A stretch of DNA of 64,000 bases from Acidobacteria bacterium 13_1_20CM_3_53_8 (GCA_001920415.1 MNJR01000017.1:1-64000), one strand, 5' to 3'. Counted from the stretch's first letter, positions 18,091-27,089 are shown. A program made the numbers and translations. The notes: a model not told the origin generated them from the sequence alone.

Positions 18091-18335
18091 TTCTTCCTCC
18101 TTAACAGGGAAACGTTGCCTAACAGTTTTTGAAGGCTTTGCTCTCCTTCTTCTGTCAGGCTCCATTCGTTCCTGATGATCTCTATGGCTTCTTCGGGCAA
18201 GGCGGTGCCGAACAGCGTATGCCACGCCCGGTGTTTCGACACAGAGAACTTCCTTACATTGCCGGGAAAATTCGGTGGTATCCCCAGTTCTCGGCAGCGA
18301 ACGCGGGGAATCACGTGATGGCTGTCTTTTGCCAT
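18087..18335 (-). CDS. Small HNH-like or conserved mobile-element protein
   Basis: 82 residues from the ATG at 18335, which has ggaagga ahead; a longer frame to 18407 has no ribosome site. The protein opens MAKDSHHVIPRVRC and continues NVRKFSVSKHRAWHTLFG then ALPEEAIEIIRNEW. The spacing HHVIPR ... N ... KHRAWHTLF recalls HNH-type nucleases but the metal site is not complete to my eye. It ends in a four-base overlap with the next gene. Likely a conserved accessory gene of the island. Confidence 0.6.
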   Translation of the reverse strand: MAKDSHHVIPRVRCRELGIPPNFPGNVRKFSVSKHRAWHTLFGTALPEEAIEIIRNEWSLTEEGEQSLQKLLGNVSLLRRKK

Positions 18336-18360
18336 GTGTCGTTTCCTTCCGCATACAAGT

Positions 18361-18382
18361 AAGCTCGGCACATGCCGAGCTT
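18361..18382. promoter_or_regulatory. Palindrome upstream of the small-gene operon
   Basis: Ten-base perfect arms aagctcggca/tgccgagctt with two bases between them, 26 bases upstream of the ATG at 18335. No T-run follows on either strand, so an operator or mRNA hairpin fits better than a terminator. Confidence 0.35.
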
Positions 18383-18545
18383 GCGGTCTTCTTGCCGCAG
18401 TGGACAAAGCCTAATCAGCGATTACATTTCCTCCTTTTGATTTGTAGTCTGAGAGACTAGAACCCTCGCCTTACAAGCAGGCGAGAGCCACAATCTCCCA
18501 TCGAACCCTAGCGGCTGTTGCAGAAAGTAATTACGGCGAGTGCTT

Positions 18546-19721
18546 TTAGCGGGGCGGCAGTAAAGTTTCCGCACTGAAAGAATCCGATACTCTTCCATCA
18601 ATCATCATCTTTAGACAGATGAAATAATTAGGAAGGTTGAGAAGGTCGTTCATTGAGAACTGCGGGTAAAATTCTTGAGCGAGCAGTTCAGCGTCCATAA
18701 GGCCAATACGAAAGGCGACAATAGTTCCCACATTCCCTAAGATACCGTCGCGCACCTCTGGTACAAGCTGCGAGAGGTACTGATGGGCAAGCACGAGGCT
18801 TAAGCGATACTTGCGCAGGCTGGATAGCATCCCGGCTAATTCGATGGTGGTAAAGATTTGGAATTCATCGAGGTAGAAATAAAAATCCCTCCGCTCGGCC
18901 TCTGGCACATTCGTCCTGCTCAAGGCTGCCAGAGACATTCTGGCGACAAGCAAAGAACCAAGCAGCGCGGTTACGTCTTCGCCAACTTTCCCTTTCGAGA
19001 GATTAACTATGAGGATTTTGCCTTCATCAATTACTTGGCGCAGGCGGAATGAACTTTTCGGTTGGGTTAAGATTCGATTGAGGATCGGGTTTGATAGGAA
19101 CGCTCCAACCTTATTCTGGATTGGGGCGATGGCTTCGGCGCGAAAGCGGGATGGATAACCCTCGTATTCTCTAAGCCAGAAGTTACGCACCTGCTCATTT
19201 TGTACTTCGCGTGCCACACGCTCGCGGTACGACTTGTCATCAAGCAGCCGTAATACGTCAGCCAGTGTTGCTTGCTTCTGGTCGAGCAGGGCAAGCAGCG
19301 CGTTTCTGAGGATGTGTTCTAATCGCGGCCCCCAACAATCAGCCCAGATGCTTTTGAAGGCCAAAAGTATTCCTGAGGCTGCAAGGGAGCGGTGTTGCGG
19401 GGAAACAGCTTCAAGCGGATTAAAGCCCAAAGGATGTGCGCTATCGGGAACGTTGAAATAGATCAGATCGGTTTGTCTGCGCTCTGGTATTTGCCGTATG
19501 ACCTTCTCGACCAAATCGCCATGCGGATCAAGGAGCGCGAGGCCGTTTCCGTGCAGCGTGTCCTGTCGAATCATCGTCTCAAGAAGCGTAGACTTACCTG
19601 TGCCAGTCTTGCCGATGATGTAGATGTGAGCGCGGCGGTCTTTCTGCTTGATACCGAATGCCGTCCGCTTACCACGAAAATTAGTCGTGGCGAATATGGT
19701 GAGATCGTTATCGTGGGACAA
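18546..19721 (-). CDS. HerA/TraG-like (VirD4-related) DNA-translocase ATPase
   Basis: 391 residues, probably from a TTG at 19721 because no ATG precedes the core; the start is uncertain. Walker A is GKTGTGKST at ~37-45, followed by LALLDPHGDLVEKVI. Walker B is FYFYLDEFQIF at ~276-286, and a sensor-like LVLAHQYLSQL follows. The closing ILGNVGTIVAFRIG segment is typical of DUF87/TraD-TraG family motors that pump DNA or act as coupling proteins. It is much shorter than the paralogue at 33699-37115, lacking both its long N-terminal domain and nuclease-like tail. The downstream operon carries an HNH-like protein, a zinc-finger-like protein and DUF932. No membrane segment is visible, so a cytosolic ring is expected. 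Confidence 0.85.
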   Translation of the reverse strand: MSHDNDLTIFATTNFRGKRTAFGIKQKDRRAHIYIIGKTGTGKSTLLETMIRQDTLHGNGLALLDPHGDLVEKVIRQIPERRQTDLIYFNVPDSAHPLGFNPLEAVSPQHRSLAASGILLAFKSIWADCWGPRLEHILRNALLALLDQKQATLADVLRLLDDKSYRERVAREVQNEQVRNFWLREYEGYPSRFRAEAIAPIQNKVGAFLSNPILNRILTQPKSSFRLRQVIDEGKILIVNLSKGKVGEDVTALLGSLLVARMSLAALSRTNVPEAERRDFYFYLDEFQIFTTIELAGMLSSLRKYRLSLVLAHQYLSQLVPEVRDGILGNVGTIVAFRIGLMDAELLAQEFYPQFSMNDLLNLPNYFICLKMMIDGRVSDSFSAETLLPPR

Positions 19722-19861
19722 AGAAGAAATCGTTAAGGATAAAGCGAAGGTTAGTTACTGTATCCAGATTAGGATTAATCGAGTGATGCCGATAGTAGGA
19801 ACAATTAGCCAAACCGAAAAACCGCCTCAAACGAGGGTGAATTTAGCCTTCGAGCTACGGA

Positions 19862-21280
19862 TTACCGTATGCTGATTATTCCTTGATTACTTGTTATGTT
19901 ATGTGCGGTTATGCTGATAGATATGTCTCCTGGGCTAGCCAACCCGTTAGGCAGCTTTACAATTACCTGTTTCAGCCACGGTAGATTAGGCACGGGCAGC
20001 ACGCTTTCAACGGGAAGCTGTATTCCACCTTGCGTCTGCGCCGTGACCGCCGAGGCGGTCTCTCCGGGCTGTAAATCTAGGTTCATAGCAAACAGCATTA
20101 CCCGCGTATTGGTATCAGTACCGAGTGTAAGGTCATTGTGTAAGGGAAACGAACCCGCAGACATCGTTGGCGACTCGAAAGCGAGCGCGCGGTTTGAATT
20201 TGGCTCTGTCAGGAGTGCCAAAGTGGATGGCGGCGAGGCCATAGTCAGAGAGTTATACACATCAACTCTGCCATACCCTACCTTGCCGAAGAGATTGGGA
20301 AGCATCACTGCGCCCATCTTTAGGCGCAGGGCTGCTTTGAACGGGTCAGGTTCTTTGTACACCCGGATGAGTGCGTAAGCCGCCGCTGCTTCCGGGGCAG
20401 ACTCTGACGTGCCGCTGGCATTGGCAGAGCCATTAATCGGATCAAGCGTGGACACGACCGGCACGTTGACCCCGGGAGCGGCGACTGCAACAGTGTTGGG
20501 GCCAAAGTTAGAGTTAGCACTGATGCTGACGCCGTCAGTGTCAAGTGCGGCGACTGCGACGACATTGGAATCGAAGTCAGCGCCGTACTGCGCCGGATAC
20601 AGTTGCGTGTTCGTATCGAGGTTGCCGCCTCCGGCTTGCTGGCCTGCTGCGGCGAACACATAGATACCTTGCGCTTTGAGTCGCTGTAGCCATTGCCGCG
20701 TGGTAGCTGTGTCATCGCCACCGCCGCCAAAGGAGCAGTTGATGGCAACGACATTAACCCCTTGATTCTTGAGATCAAGGGCATACTGGAAGCCAGGGTA
20801 CGGTGAGCCGACCGTGCCGTTGGTTGCGCTGATCTTGACTGAGACAATCTTGACGTGACTAGAGAGTCCGGCCACGCTTGTCGGGCCGATGCCGTTGTTT
20901 GTTCCGGCGATTATGACGCTTGCGACTTGTGAGCCGTGATCGTGGTTCTGCTGCTCGTAGGTCGGCTCACCCGTGTAATCTACATTGTACTGCGTCAACA
21001 CGTGACCGCTTAGATCAGGGTGGCTGGCATTGATCCAACCGTCAAAGACAAGCACCACCGCATCAGGTCCAACCGGGCCGGTAGTCTGCTCAATCCTCTG
21101 CATCTCAGCCCACGCCAGAGGTAAGTCTAGTTGATGCGCCCAGGTGCTACTATACTTCGGGTCATTGGGTACAAATTCCTGTAGGCCCTGCGCAGTTACT
21201 TTCGGAATACGGACTACCAACAAAAAAGCAATTAGCAATAATGCGATGAAGACGACGAGGTTTGAAATTCTTTTCAGCAT
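19862..21280 (-). CDS. Membrane-anchored or exported S8 subtilase with altered motifs
   Basis: 472 residues from the ATG at 21280, six bases after aggaaag. An N-terminal hydrophobic segment (~8-23, LVVFIALLLIAFLLVV) ends in TAQG and may be cleaved. Catalytic residues are visible: Asp80 in VLVFDGWINASHPDL, His115 in NHDHGSQVAS, Ser292 in GTSESAPEAA. Two deviations stand out. The usual DTG/DSG is DGW, and the oxyanion Asn motif AAGN is AAGQ (Gln214). Activity may be reduced or specialised. A C-terminal ~120-residue domain of strands follows the catalytic part. It is divergent from the XRE regulator at 21490 across a hairpin-rich region. The substrate is unknown. Confidence 0.85.
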   Translation of the reverse strand: MLKRISNLVVFIALLLIAFLLVVRIPKVTAQGLQEFVPNDPKYSSTWAHQLDLPLAWAEMQRIEQTTGPVGPDAVVLVFDGWINASHPDLSGHVLTQYNVDYTGEPTYEQQNHDHGSQVASVIIAGTNNGIGPTSVAGLSSHVKIVSVKISATNGTVGSPYPGFQYALDLKNQGVNVVAINCSFGGGGDDTATTRQWLQRLKAQGIYVFAAAGQQAGGGNLDTNTQLYPAQYGADFDSNVVAVAALDTDGVSISANSNFGPNTVAVAAPGVNVPVVSTLDPINGSANASGTSESAPEAAAAYALIRVYKEPDPFKAALRLKMGAVMLPNLFGKVGYGRVDVYNSLTMASPPSTLALLTEPNSNRALAFESPTMSAGSFPLHNDLTLGTDTNTRVMLFAMNLDLQPGETASAVTAQTQGGIQLPVESVLPVPNLPWLKQVIVKLPNGLASPGDISISITAHNITSNQGIISIR

Positions 21281-21370
21281 CAAAAACTTTCCTATTGTTG
21301 TCAGAGCGTCCTAAAGGCATAATCCGCGTTGGCAATGACTAAGGCTGGGGCACATCTAGAATGATGTGCA

Positions 21371-21445
21371 GTGCCGACAAGCTGCTTTATGCGTTGTCGG
21401 CACCAATAACAAGCGCCGCTATTTCACACCGAATTGGGTGTGAAA
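21371..21445. promoter_or_regulatory. Two palindromes between divergent subtilase and XRE genes
   Basis: Arms gtgccgacaa at 21371-21380 and 21394-21403 are a perfect inverted pair, as are tttcacacc at 21422-21430 and 21437-21445. They lie in the only shared upstream region of the two divergent genes. They could be operators for the XRE protein or hairpins in the leader mRNA. Confidence 0.45.
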
Positions 21446-21489
21446 ATCAAGCGGAAATATACGACCCATCAGGAGGGAGGTAACTTCTG

Positions 21490-21780
21490 ATGGGTAGTAA
21501 ACGACGTGCTCAGCCTCGACGTATGGCTGCAAAGCTGTTACAGATTAGGAAGAGTCTTGATCTATCGCAGGAGAAGATGGCTAAGAGGCTGGATGTAGTG
21601 CGCTCGCCTGTCTATCCAACTCACATTTCCGAATTTGAGAGAGGACTACGGGAACCCTCCTTGTTGGTGCTACTCCGTTACGCTAGGATCACAGGAATCT
21701 ATGTGGATGTCCTTATTGATGATGAACTAGATTTGCCCAAGCATCTGCCAAGCAAAAGTCAGGGAAGAAACCGATCATGA
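21490..21780 (+). CDS. XRE-family helix-turn-helix regulator
   Basis: 96 residues with a strong aggagggagg site. The HTH spans ~14-72: LLQIRKSLDLSQEKMAKRL, then HISEFERGLREPSLLVLLRY, with the usual closing ARITGIYVDVLIDDEL. The insertion of VRSPVYPT between helices is a little longer than standard. The basic N- and C-termini may add DNA contacts. It probably regulates itself and the divergent subtilase through the palindromes at 21371-21445, and possibly the TIR gene 110 bp downstream. Confidence 0.85.
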   Translation: MGSKRRAQPRRMAAKLLQIRKSLDLSQEKMAKRLDVVRSPVYPTHISEFERGLREPSLLVLLRYARITGIYVDVLIDDELDLPKHLPSKSQGRNRS

Positions 21781-21890
21781 AAACCGCGCGCCGACTACGC
21801 GGCGAATATGAAGTTGAATAATATGTCCATCAAGAAATGCTTTGTTAGTCGTGTAGGTATTACAAATGATGAAATTTCGGGAGAAGTATT

Positions 21891-23015
21891 ATGTCGAGTA
21901 TAGCAGTGACTGATATTAATAAAGCTATATTGCAATGGCTAAAAACTAAATATCATGGAGATTATAAGGGCAACATAATTGGAACCGGCGAGCTACCAGG
22001 CACGTCGCCAGTTGAACATTCATTGGGTGTTGTTTTTAATGCTGACCAAAGGCACTTAGCCAGCCAGTGCTTTGACCAACTTAAAGCAAAAGATTTGATT
22101 AGGTCAACGCATTCAAGTAACAGAGACCCGGAGAATTGGGTGAAAATTACCGATGTTGGTTTAAGATGGATCGAAAGTAACGAGCAAGTGATTAAAGAGT
22201 ATCCTGCAAGTATAGATATAGGTAATCCAATGAGAAGTAATGCTGATCGTCTATTGCGAATCTTCTTATGTCATGCCTCTTGTGATAAGCCGATAGTACG
22301 TGAGTTATATCAACTATTAAAGCGTGATGGTTTTGATCCTTGGTTAGACGAAGAGAATCTATTACCAGGTCAAGATTGGAATTATGAGATACCAATAGCA
22401 GTACGAAATAGTGATGTGGTTGTAGTTTGTCTTTCCCAAAGTTCCGTTACCAAGGCAGGCTATGTTCAGAAAGAAATTAAGTTCGCGTTGGATGTAGCAG
22501 ATGAGCAGCCCGAAGGCGCAATTTTTATAATCCCGACAAAATTAGAAGACTGTACTGTGCCTGTTAGACTACGTCGCTGGCATTGGGTTAATTTATATGA
22601 AGCCAATGGTTATGAACGATTGCTTGCATCCTTGCTGCGGCGCGCCAATGATCTTGGCATAGGCATAACAACTGCAATTAATGATGATGACGCTATTGAA
22701 AAAAGCTTATACGATGAAGAGGAAACTTTGGAAGGCAATACTCACATCATCTTTCCCTGCGATCTTGAGGAAGGCGAGAGAATAAATATTGATTTAATAA
22801 GTAACGAAACAGTTGATGTGCTAATAATGGATGAGGGAGATTATCAGCAATGGAAGAAAAAGGGAGAGGTCAATCTTTTATATAAAGAGTTTTCAGATAG
22901 AGAACAATTACATGCTTTCTTTACTGCGCCGGTCTCTGATAAATATCTTGTTATAGTTCGCAATAACACAGGTGATGAAGTTGGAGTAGAGGTGAAAATC
23001 CGTTACGCGGATTAA
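21891..23015 (+). CDS. TIR-domain protein with N-terminal winged-helix-like and C-terminal beta domains
   Basis: 374 residues. The ATG has gggagaag eight bases upstream. Residues ~1-105 look like a winged helix (HLASQCFDQLKAKDLIRST, WVKITDVGLRWIES). Residues ~120-250 are a TIR domain: RIFLCHASCDKPIVRELYQL, FDPWLDEENLLPGQDW, SDVVVVCLSQSSV, and GYVQKEIKFALD, in which Glu195 occupies the catalytic glutamate position of TIR NADases. The C-terminal ~105 residues form a strand-rich domain (LEEGERINIDLIS, KYLVIVRNNTGDEV). Bacterial TIR proteins often deplete NAD or make cyclic ADP-ribose signals during phage attack. A role in defence is inferred from domain and island context only. Confidence 0.85.
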   Translation: MSSIAVTDINKAILQWLKTKYHGDYKGNIIGTGELPGTSPVEHSLGVVFNADQRHLASQCFDQLKAKDLIRSTHSSNRDPENWVKITDVGLRWIESNEQVIKEYPASIDIGNPMRSNADRLLRIFLCHASCDKPIVRELYQLLKRDGFDPWLDEENLLPGQDWNYEIPIAVRNSDVVVVCLSQSSVTKAGYVQKEIKFALDVADEQPEGAIFIIPTKLEDCTVPVRLRRWHWVNLYEANGYERLLASLLRRANDLGIGITTAINDDDAIEKSLYDEEETLEGNTHIIFPCDLEEGERINIDLISNETVDVLIMDEGDYQQWKKKGEVNLLYKEFSDREQLHAFFTAPVSDKYLVIVRNNTGDEVGVEVKIRYAD

Positions 23016-23095
23016 ATTCTCATCTCTGTTGATTTAATTTCAAGAATCAAGCGCGATCATTTCAACTATCCAGACGCCGTGTTAAATAAATTATT

Positions 23096-23722
23096 ATGCT
23101 GCGTCAGTCAGTCAATGAATCCTCGTGGGCTATATCTACAACACGATTCAACTCCATCAACGAGTTTGAATATTTTGGGAACAAGCTCCCAGACAATGCG
23201 GGGTTGAAAGCTATTGATAGGACAGAGCTGATTTCTTTCTCTATCAAGAGATTATCTGATCTTATCGCTGCCAATCCACAGGTGATGCGTAACCTCGCTA
23301 AGATGTTAGTTACAAAGATAAATATATGTAACTTTCATTTAGAAGTAGTTAGCCAAACACAAAGGGGCAGAAAAATCGCAACACTGCTCTCAGGGTTTAT
23401 AAAAATTTCAGAATGGAAACCTTCATATTATCAGGATATTCAACGCAAAGCTCCGATGTCTCTATCTATCGCGTGGGATATTGAACTCCTTACCAGATTC
23501 TTATCGTGTGACTCTAGGACGATAAGAGATGGGTTAAGAGATTTACTAGAAGAAAACCTTATTGAAATAGAATGGCTTGATGACAGGCTAGCAGCAATTC
23601 AGAATGTAACTATGAATGACATAATAGACCTTGGGAAAAAAAGCAGTAAAATTGACGAGAAAACCAATTTCAGATTAACAATAAAGAACCCTAATAAGTT
23701 AGAAGATTATTGTGCTGATTAA
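23096..23722 (+). CDS. CRP/FNR-like regulator, apparently N-terminally truncated
   Basis: 208 residues. The first ~60 residues (NEFEYFGNKLPDNAGLKAID, then ELISFSIKRLSDLIAANPQV) resemble only the end of a cyclic-nucleotide-binding-type beta barrel. The dimerisation helix follows (NLAKMLVTKINICNFHLEVV), then a winged-helix domain (~140-178, LLTRFLSCDSRTIRDGLRDL). The front half of the effector domain is missing, and the ATG at 23096 has no ribosome site. The gene is thus either a 5-prime-truncated relic or a minimal variant. A tyrosine-recombinase fragment lies 37 bp downstream, so local rearrangement is likely. Confidence 0.55.
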   Translation: MLRQSVNESSWAISTTRFNSINEFEYFGNKLPDNAGLKAIDRTELISFSIKRLSDLIAANPQVMRNLAKMLVTKINICNFHLEVVSQTQRGRKIATLLSGFIKISEWKPSYYQDIQRKAPMSLSIAWDIELLTRFLSCDSRTIRDGLRDLLEENLIEIEWLDDRLAAIQNVTMNDIIDLGKKSSKIDEKTNFRLTIKNPNKLEDYCAD

Positions 23723-23758
23723 AAATATTAATGACGTTTATTCAATTATACCTGCAAG

Positions 23759-23902
23759 ACTCATCTACTTGAGACCGACTACGATCTTCGCTTTGTACAG
23801 AACTGGTTAGGTCATTCCAATACCATAATCTATATATATTTGGTTTCAGCCTCGCGCGCCGAGAAAGCGCACAAGCATTTTTCAAAGCCAGCAAAATTTT
23901 AA
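23759..23902 (+). pseudogene. Tyrosine recombinase C-terminal remnant
   Basis: This short frame reads THLLETDYDLRFVQNWLGHS then NTIIYIYLVSASRAEKAHKH and stops at 23902. It carries the HLLExxxDLRxVQxxLGH block of tyrosine recombinases and a candidate Tyr. The TT before the Tyr is replaced, and everything upstream, including the first catalytic Arg, is gone. It has no start codon of its own. Confidence 0.7.
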
Positions 23903-23927
23903 GCCGTGGATAGGTGAAATAAGAGGA

Positions 23928-25154
23928 ATGAAAAAGGAGCGGTGGACTGAAGATGAGGTATTAAGTCTCCCCTTGGGAGAGCTGGATTACTTTGATAGGA
24001 AAAGCGGAGTGATCCTACAAGACTCGAACTTTTTGAACAAGCTGGCAAAACACCTTTCCGCTTTTGCCAACTCTGGTGGCGGCCATTTATTGCTAGGCGT
24101 TAAGGATGACGGAGCGATAGATGGAGTGCCTAAAATTTACAAAGGCAGAACTAGCACTAGAGAGTGGTTAGAGCAGATCATACCGGAATTACTTAGTTAT
24201 CCGCTGCAAGACTTTCGTGTCCATGAGGCTGAGCCTGCATCACCTTCAACAATTCCAAGCGGTAGCATGGTAATAGTGATTGACGTAGGCGATAGTATGC
24301 TCGCGCCTCACCAAGATACTTTTTCCAAGATTTATTATCACCGATCAGGCGGCCATTCTGTTCCCACTACCCATGTATACTTAGAATCCCTCAGGGGGCG
24401 TGAAAAGTATCCGAGCAAGGAGATTGTTTGCGCGTGGCGTGATTATGTAATTAATCCCCTACTCTCAACAGCTACAAGTGAGCAAAACTACTTAAAGCAA
24501 AAGAAGTGGACATGGGATAGGTGGAAGAGTGATCGTACAGGACTAAAAGAACTACATTACATCAGCGACCGCTCCACATATTCAGGTAATCAGAAGCAGT
24601 TCCTTGAATCTCATCCAGAGATACAAGAGGTTATGGACGAGCACGATAAGGCGGTTCAAGAAGTGCAAACTCGCTGTAAGCGGCTTTTTAGAGAAATTAA
24701 GCGTGGCAGTCACCTGCTAGATATTTATAAAAAAACAACTATCCTAAAGTCACTTCAGAGTTTTAACCCTGAAAACTCTTACGACTTAAGAAATTGCAAA
24801 ACTAGGAAAGACTTTTTAGAGTTTTCGTTCGGTAGTAATAAACGTGAAGCTCACCTTGCCGCCTTAGCTGAATACATTATGAATCAATCAGGGCCTTTTC
24901 ATATTGCTAACAACCACGCAGCACTTATCTGGAACCCGAATAGAGAAAAGTATCTTGAAATATTAGACTATCCACCGCTTAGTAACTACTGGGCAGCCGC
25001 GGAAGCAGCTAGAGAAGATTTGTTACGTCAACTTGAGCGTTTGATTGGTCTGTTAGAGAAAACGCGAGCAGAGCTTACCCAAAAACATGGTGTGCCCGTT
25101 GAGGTTCACAAAGAACCTACAGTGATTTTCAAAGACCCCCGCCTTCCTTTCTAG
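23928..25154 (+). CDS. Schlafen/AlbA_2-domain protein
   Basis: 408 residues. The N-terminal ~150 residues carry an AlbA_2 (Slfn-like) domain: GELDYFDRKSG at ~17-27 with the conserved acidic/Lys residues, AKHLSAFANSGGGHLLLGVK then DDGAIDGV, and YYHRSGGHSVPTTH. The middle region is helical. A coiled-coil-like C-terminus follows (AREDLLRQLERLIGLLEKTR). AlbA_2 proteins bind nucleic acid and some cleave RNA; several lie in phage-defence loci. Adjacent TIR and recombinase debris make a defence role a reasonable but unproven inference. The start sits after an aagagga. Confidence 0.8.
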   Translation: MKKERWTEDEVLSLPLGELDYFDRKSGVILQDSNFLNKLAKHLSAFANSGGGHLLLGVKDDGAIDGVPKIYKGRTSTREWLEQIIPELLSYPLQDFRVHEAEPASPSTIPSGSMVIVIDVGDSMLAPHQDTFSKIYYHRSGGHSVPTTHVYLESLRGREKYPSKEIVCAWRDYVINPLLSTATSEQNYLKQKKWTWDRWKSDRTGLKELHYISDRSTYSGNQKQFLESHPEIQEVMDEHDKAVQEVQTRCKRLFREIKRGSHLLDIYKKTTILKSLQSFNPENSYDLRNCKTRKDFLEFSFGSNKREAHLAALAEYIMNQSGPFHIANNHAALIWNPNREKYLEILDYPPLSNYWAAAEAAREDLLRQLERLIGLLEKTRAELTQKHGVPVEVHKEPTVIFKDPRLPF

Positions 25155-25307
25155 GCCCTTCTAAGGTTCTACCATGCGATAGCACGGTAGCTTAGGCAAA
25201 GAGATCATACTTTTTGACTGGGTTGACTTTTGGATAGTCTGCTGAAGTTTAGACACTCAAAGCTGATATTTACAGAATTCCTACTTCATCAGACCTTTTG
25301 AATTTCA

Positions 25308-26300
25308 CTATCTAACAAGGAGTTTGCGTTCTAACCATTCTTTAAAGCTTGATGGTAAGTCCGTTACTCTTACAGATTCTCTTTGAATTGTCAGTCTGTA
25401 AAAACTATCGAAATTAATATCCGTTATTGGATCGGCATTTTTCCATAGATCATCAAAATGACCTTGGTATTGTTCGTATGGGCATTCAGGATTCAGTTTC
25501 TTATCCACGATGAAAAACGGACTTGCCCCGCCTGTTCTTATGTTAAGTATAGGCGTTACCATAGCCCTATAGCTATCTATAATCATTGATAGTGATGGAA
25601 TCGTATCATATAGACGTACGTCGAACCGCGCTGGCCCCACCTTTTCAGTTCTCAGTTTCTCACACAGGTCATGCAAAAATTGATATACAGACCAAACCGA
25701 CCGCAAGAATTCGGGCTGGCTCTTATAACATTTAGCTTCAGAGCGCCGTTGTGCCATGAGCGACCATGGATTGATAATTAATATTTTTACGGAAAACTCA
25801 CGCTCAGTTTTCAGACGCTCAGTGACAAAATAAATATTCGGAGGGGAGAGGATGTCGTTGGCATTAAAGCCAATTATTTTAAGATAACCAGGGGCATTTT
25901 GAGCAATAGAGCTAAAGTCCAAGGAAGTACGGTTAACTTGAAATTCAACCAAGCCAGCAGCAGAAAACGAGCTTTCTACTGTTAGATTAGGCGGTAGAAC
26001 GCTGGTAACTTTTGTAGTCATAAAGTCCACTACATCAAGTCTCATGAACAACTCAAAGAGAAGAGAAACCGTAGAAGTTGTTAAAAGTGTGGCACCTAAA
26101 GCTAAGAAAATACCCTTGAATGGTGAAGGCGGCGAAGTAGGAGTATAGGGAAAGATAAGAGCGTCTATTAGAATTAATACAATTCCGATTAAAGCTACTA
26201 CAATTATGAGATAGAAGGTCTTAAAGGTAACGACCTTCTTAAGGTCTTCTAATGAAGGGAGCCTTCTTTTAGTAGGAGTGAGGTTGTTTGATTCGGCCAT
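25308..26300 (-). CDS. Two-TM membrane protein with PLD-like/DUF5919-type soluble domain
   Basis: 330 residues. After a basic N-terminus come two membrane segments, ~31-50 (YLIIVVALIGIVLILIDAL) and ~63-86 (GIFLALGATLLTTSTVSLLF). The cytosolic part includes LKIIGFNANDILSPPN, FSVKILIINPWS, DVRLYDTIPSLSMIIDSYRA, TPILNIRTGGASPFFIVD and a closing YEQYQGHFDDLWKNAD. The ordering matches proteins whose C-terminus resembles a phospholipase D fold without clear HKD motifs. A membrane-bound sensor or effector in stress or defence is possible. A monocistronic minus-strand gene, convergent with the AlbA_2 gene, with an aaggac site. Confidence 0.65.
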   Translation of the reverse strand: MAESNNLTPTKRRLPSLEDLKKVVTFKTFYLIIVVALIGIVLILIDALIFPYTPTSPPSPFKGIFLALGATLLTTSTVSLLFELFMRLDVVDFMTTKVTSVLPPNLTVESSFSAAGLVEFQVNRTSLDFSSIAQNAPGYLKIIGFNANDILSPPNIYFVTERLKTEREFSVKILIINPWSLMAQRRSEAKCYKSQPEFLRSVWSVYQFLHDLCEKLRTEKVGPARFDVRLYDTIPSLSMIIDSYRAMVTPILNIRTGGASPFFIVDKKLNPECPYEQYQGHFDDLWKNADPITDINFDSFYRLTIQRESVRVTDLPSSFKEWLERKLLVR

Positions 26301-26406
26301 TGAGTTTTGTAAGTCCTTTCAGCATCAGATCATCATACCTTTGGTAGTTACACTAAACCTTACAAAACGCCTTGGGAAAATAACACAATACTTCTTGAAT
26401 ATTCCT

Positions 26407-26592
26407 TTATTCAATTCTATCAGGCAACCTCTTCCTGAATTGAGTAGCTAGCGATTTATATTCTTCTTCAGACAAATGCTTTTTGGGGTGAGGCCATGGT
26501 GCTTTACCTTCTAAATAGCCGCCAGCTAATCGAGGAATTATATGCCACATAAGATTCCTGAATGGCTTGCTACTGGCACAATATGGACGCAA
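26407..26592 (-). pseudogene. Possible HIT-family fragment
   Basis: The frame contains LMWHIIPRLAGG followed by APWPHPKKHLSEEEYKSLAT, which resembles the C-terminal end of HIT-family dinucleotide hydrolases (HWHLIPRY then a closing helix). The upstream half with the remaining histidines is not present in any frame nearby. It is probably a decayed fragment rather than a working enzyme. Confidence 0.35.
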
Positions 26593-26759
26593 TAAATTCC
26601 TGAATTGGCTTACCCATTGAGCGTGACTTGTACTTTACGCCTGCGCCAATTTCTGAGGTCTTACGGCGCGAAGAACACGAGCAGGGTTAGGCCCCCTGCT
26701 CACCCTTTTGACGGTTTCAGCCTATTTGTTAAGCTGATAAATCATTAATTTTCATATCT

Positions 26760-26975
26760 ATGAAAAAACCTAAAACTAATAGGAAGTGGTATCCCTATGA
26801 AGAACATGGTTCATACTATAAGCTAGAAGATGGTGCGCTTATGAGTTGCGCTATGTTAATTGACGGCTCACGCGAAGATGACGAAGGTGGTGAGGTAGAT
26901 TTTTACCGTGGTGTTGAACCAGAAGAGCTACCAATGTTTCGAGCTATTATTAAAGAATTAGAATCGAAACCATAA
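26760..26975 (+). CDS. Small acidic hypothetical protein
   Basis: 71 residues: basic start (KKPKTNRKWYPYEEHGSYY), then acidic (GSREDDEGGEVDFYRGV). There is no ribosome-binding site; the ATG follows ttcatatct. A terminator at 27090-27110 follows the gene, which supports transcription. The function is unknown. It shares the lack of Shine-Dalgarno with the two next plus-strand genes. Confidence 0.5.
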   Translation: MKKPKTNRKWYPYEEHGSYYKLEDGALMSCAMLIDGSREDDEGGEVDFYRGVEPEELPMFRAIIKELESKP

Positions 26976-27089
26976 GCTTATCTTCTGAGCCTCATTAAAG
27001 AACACTTTACCAAAGCTTTCGGCAACTCATACAGAATCTTCTTAGCACACTAGCAAGCCATACAGAGTATAGAAAAGCATCAAAGCAAG

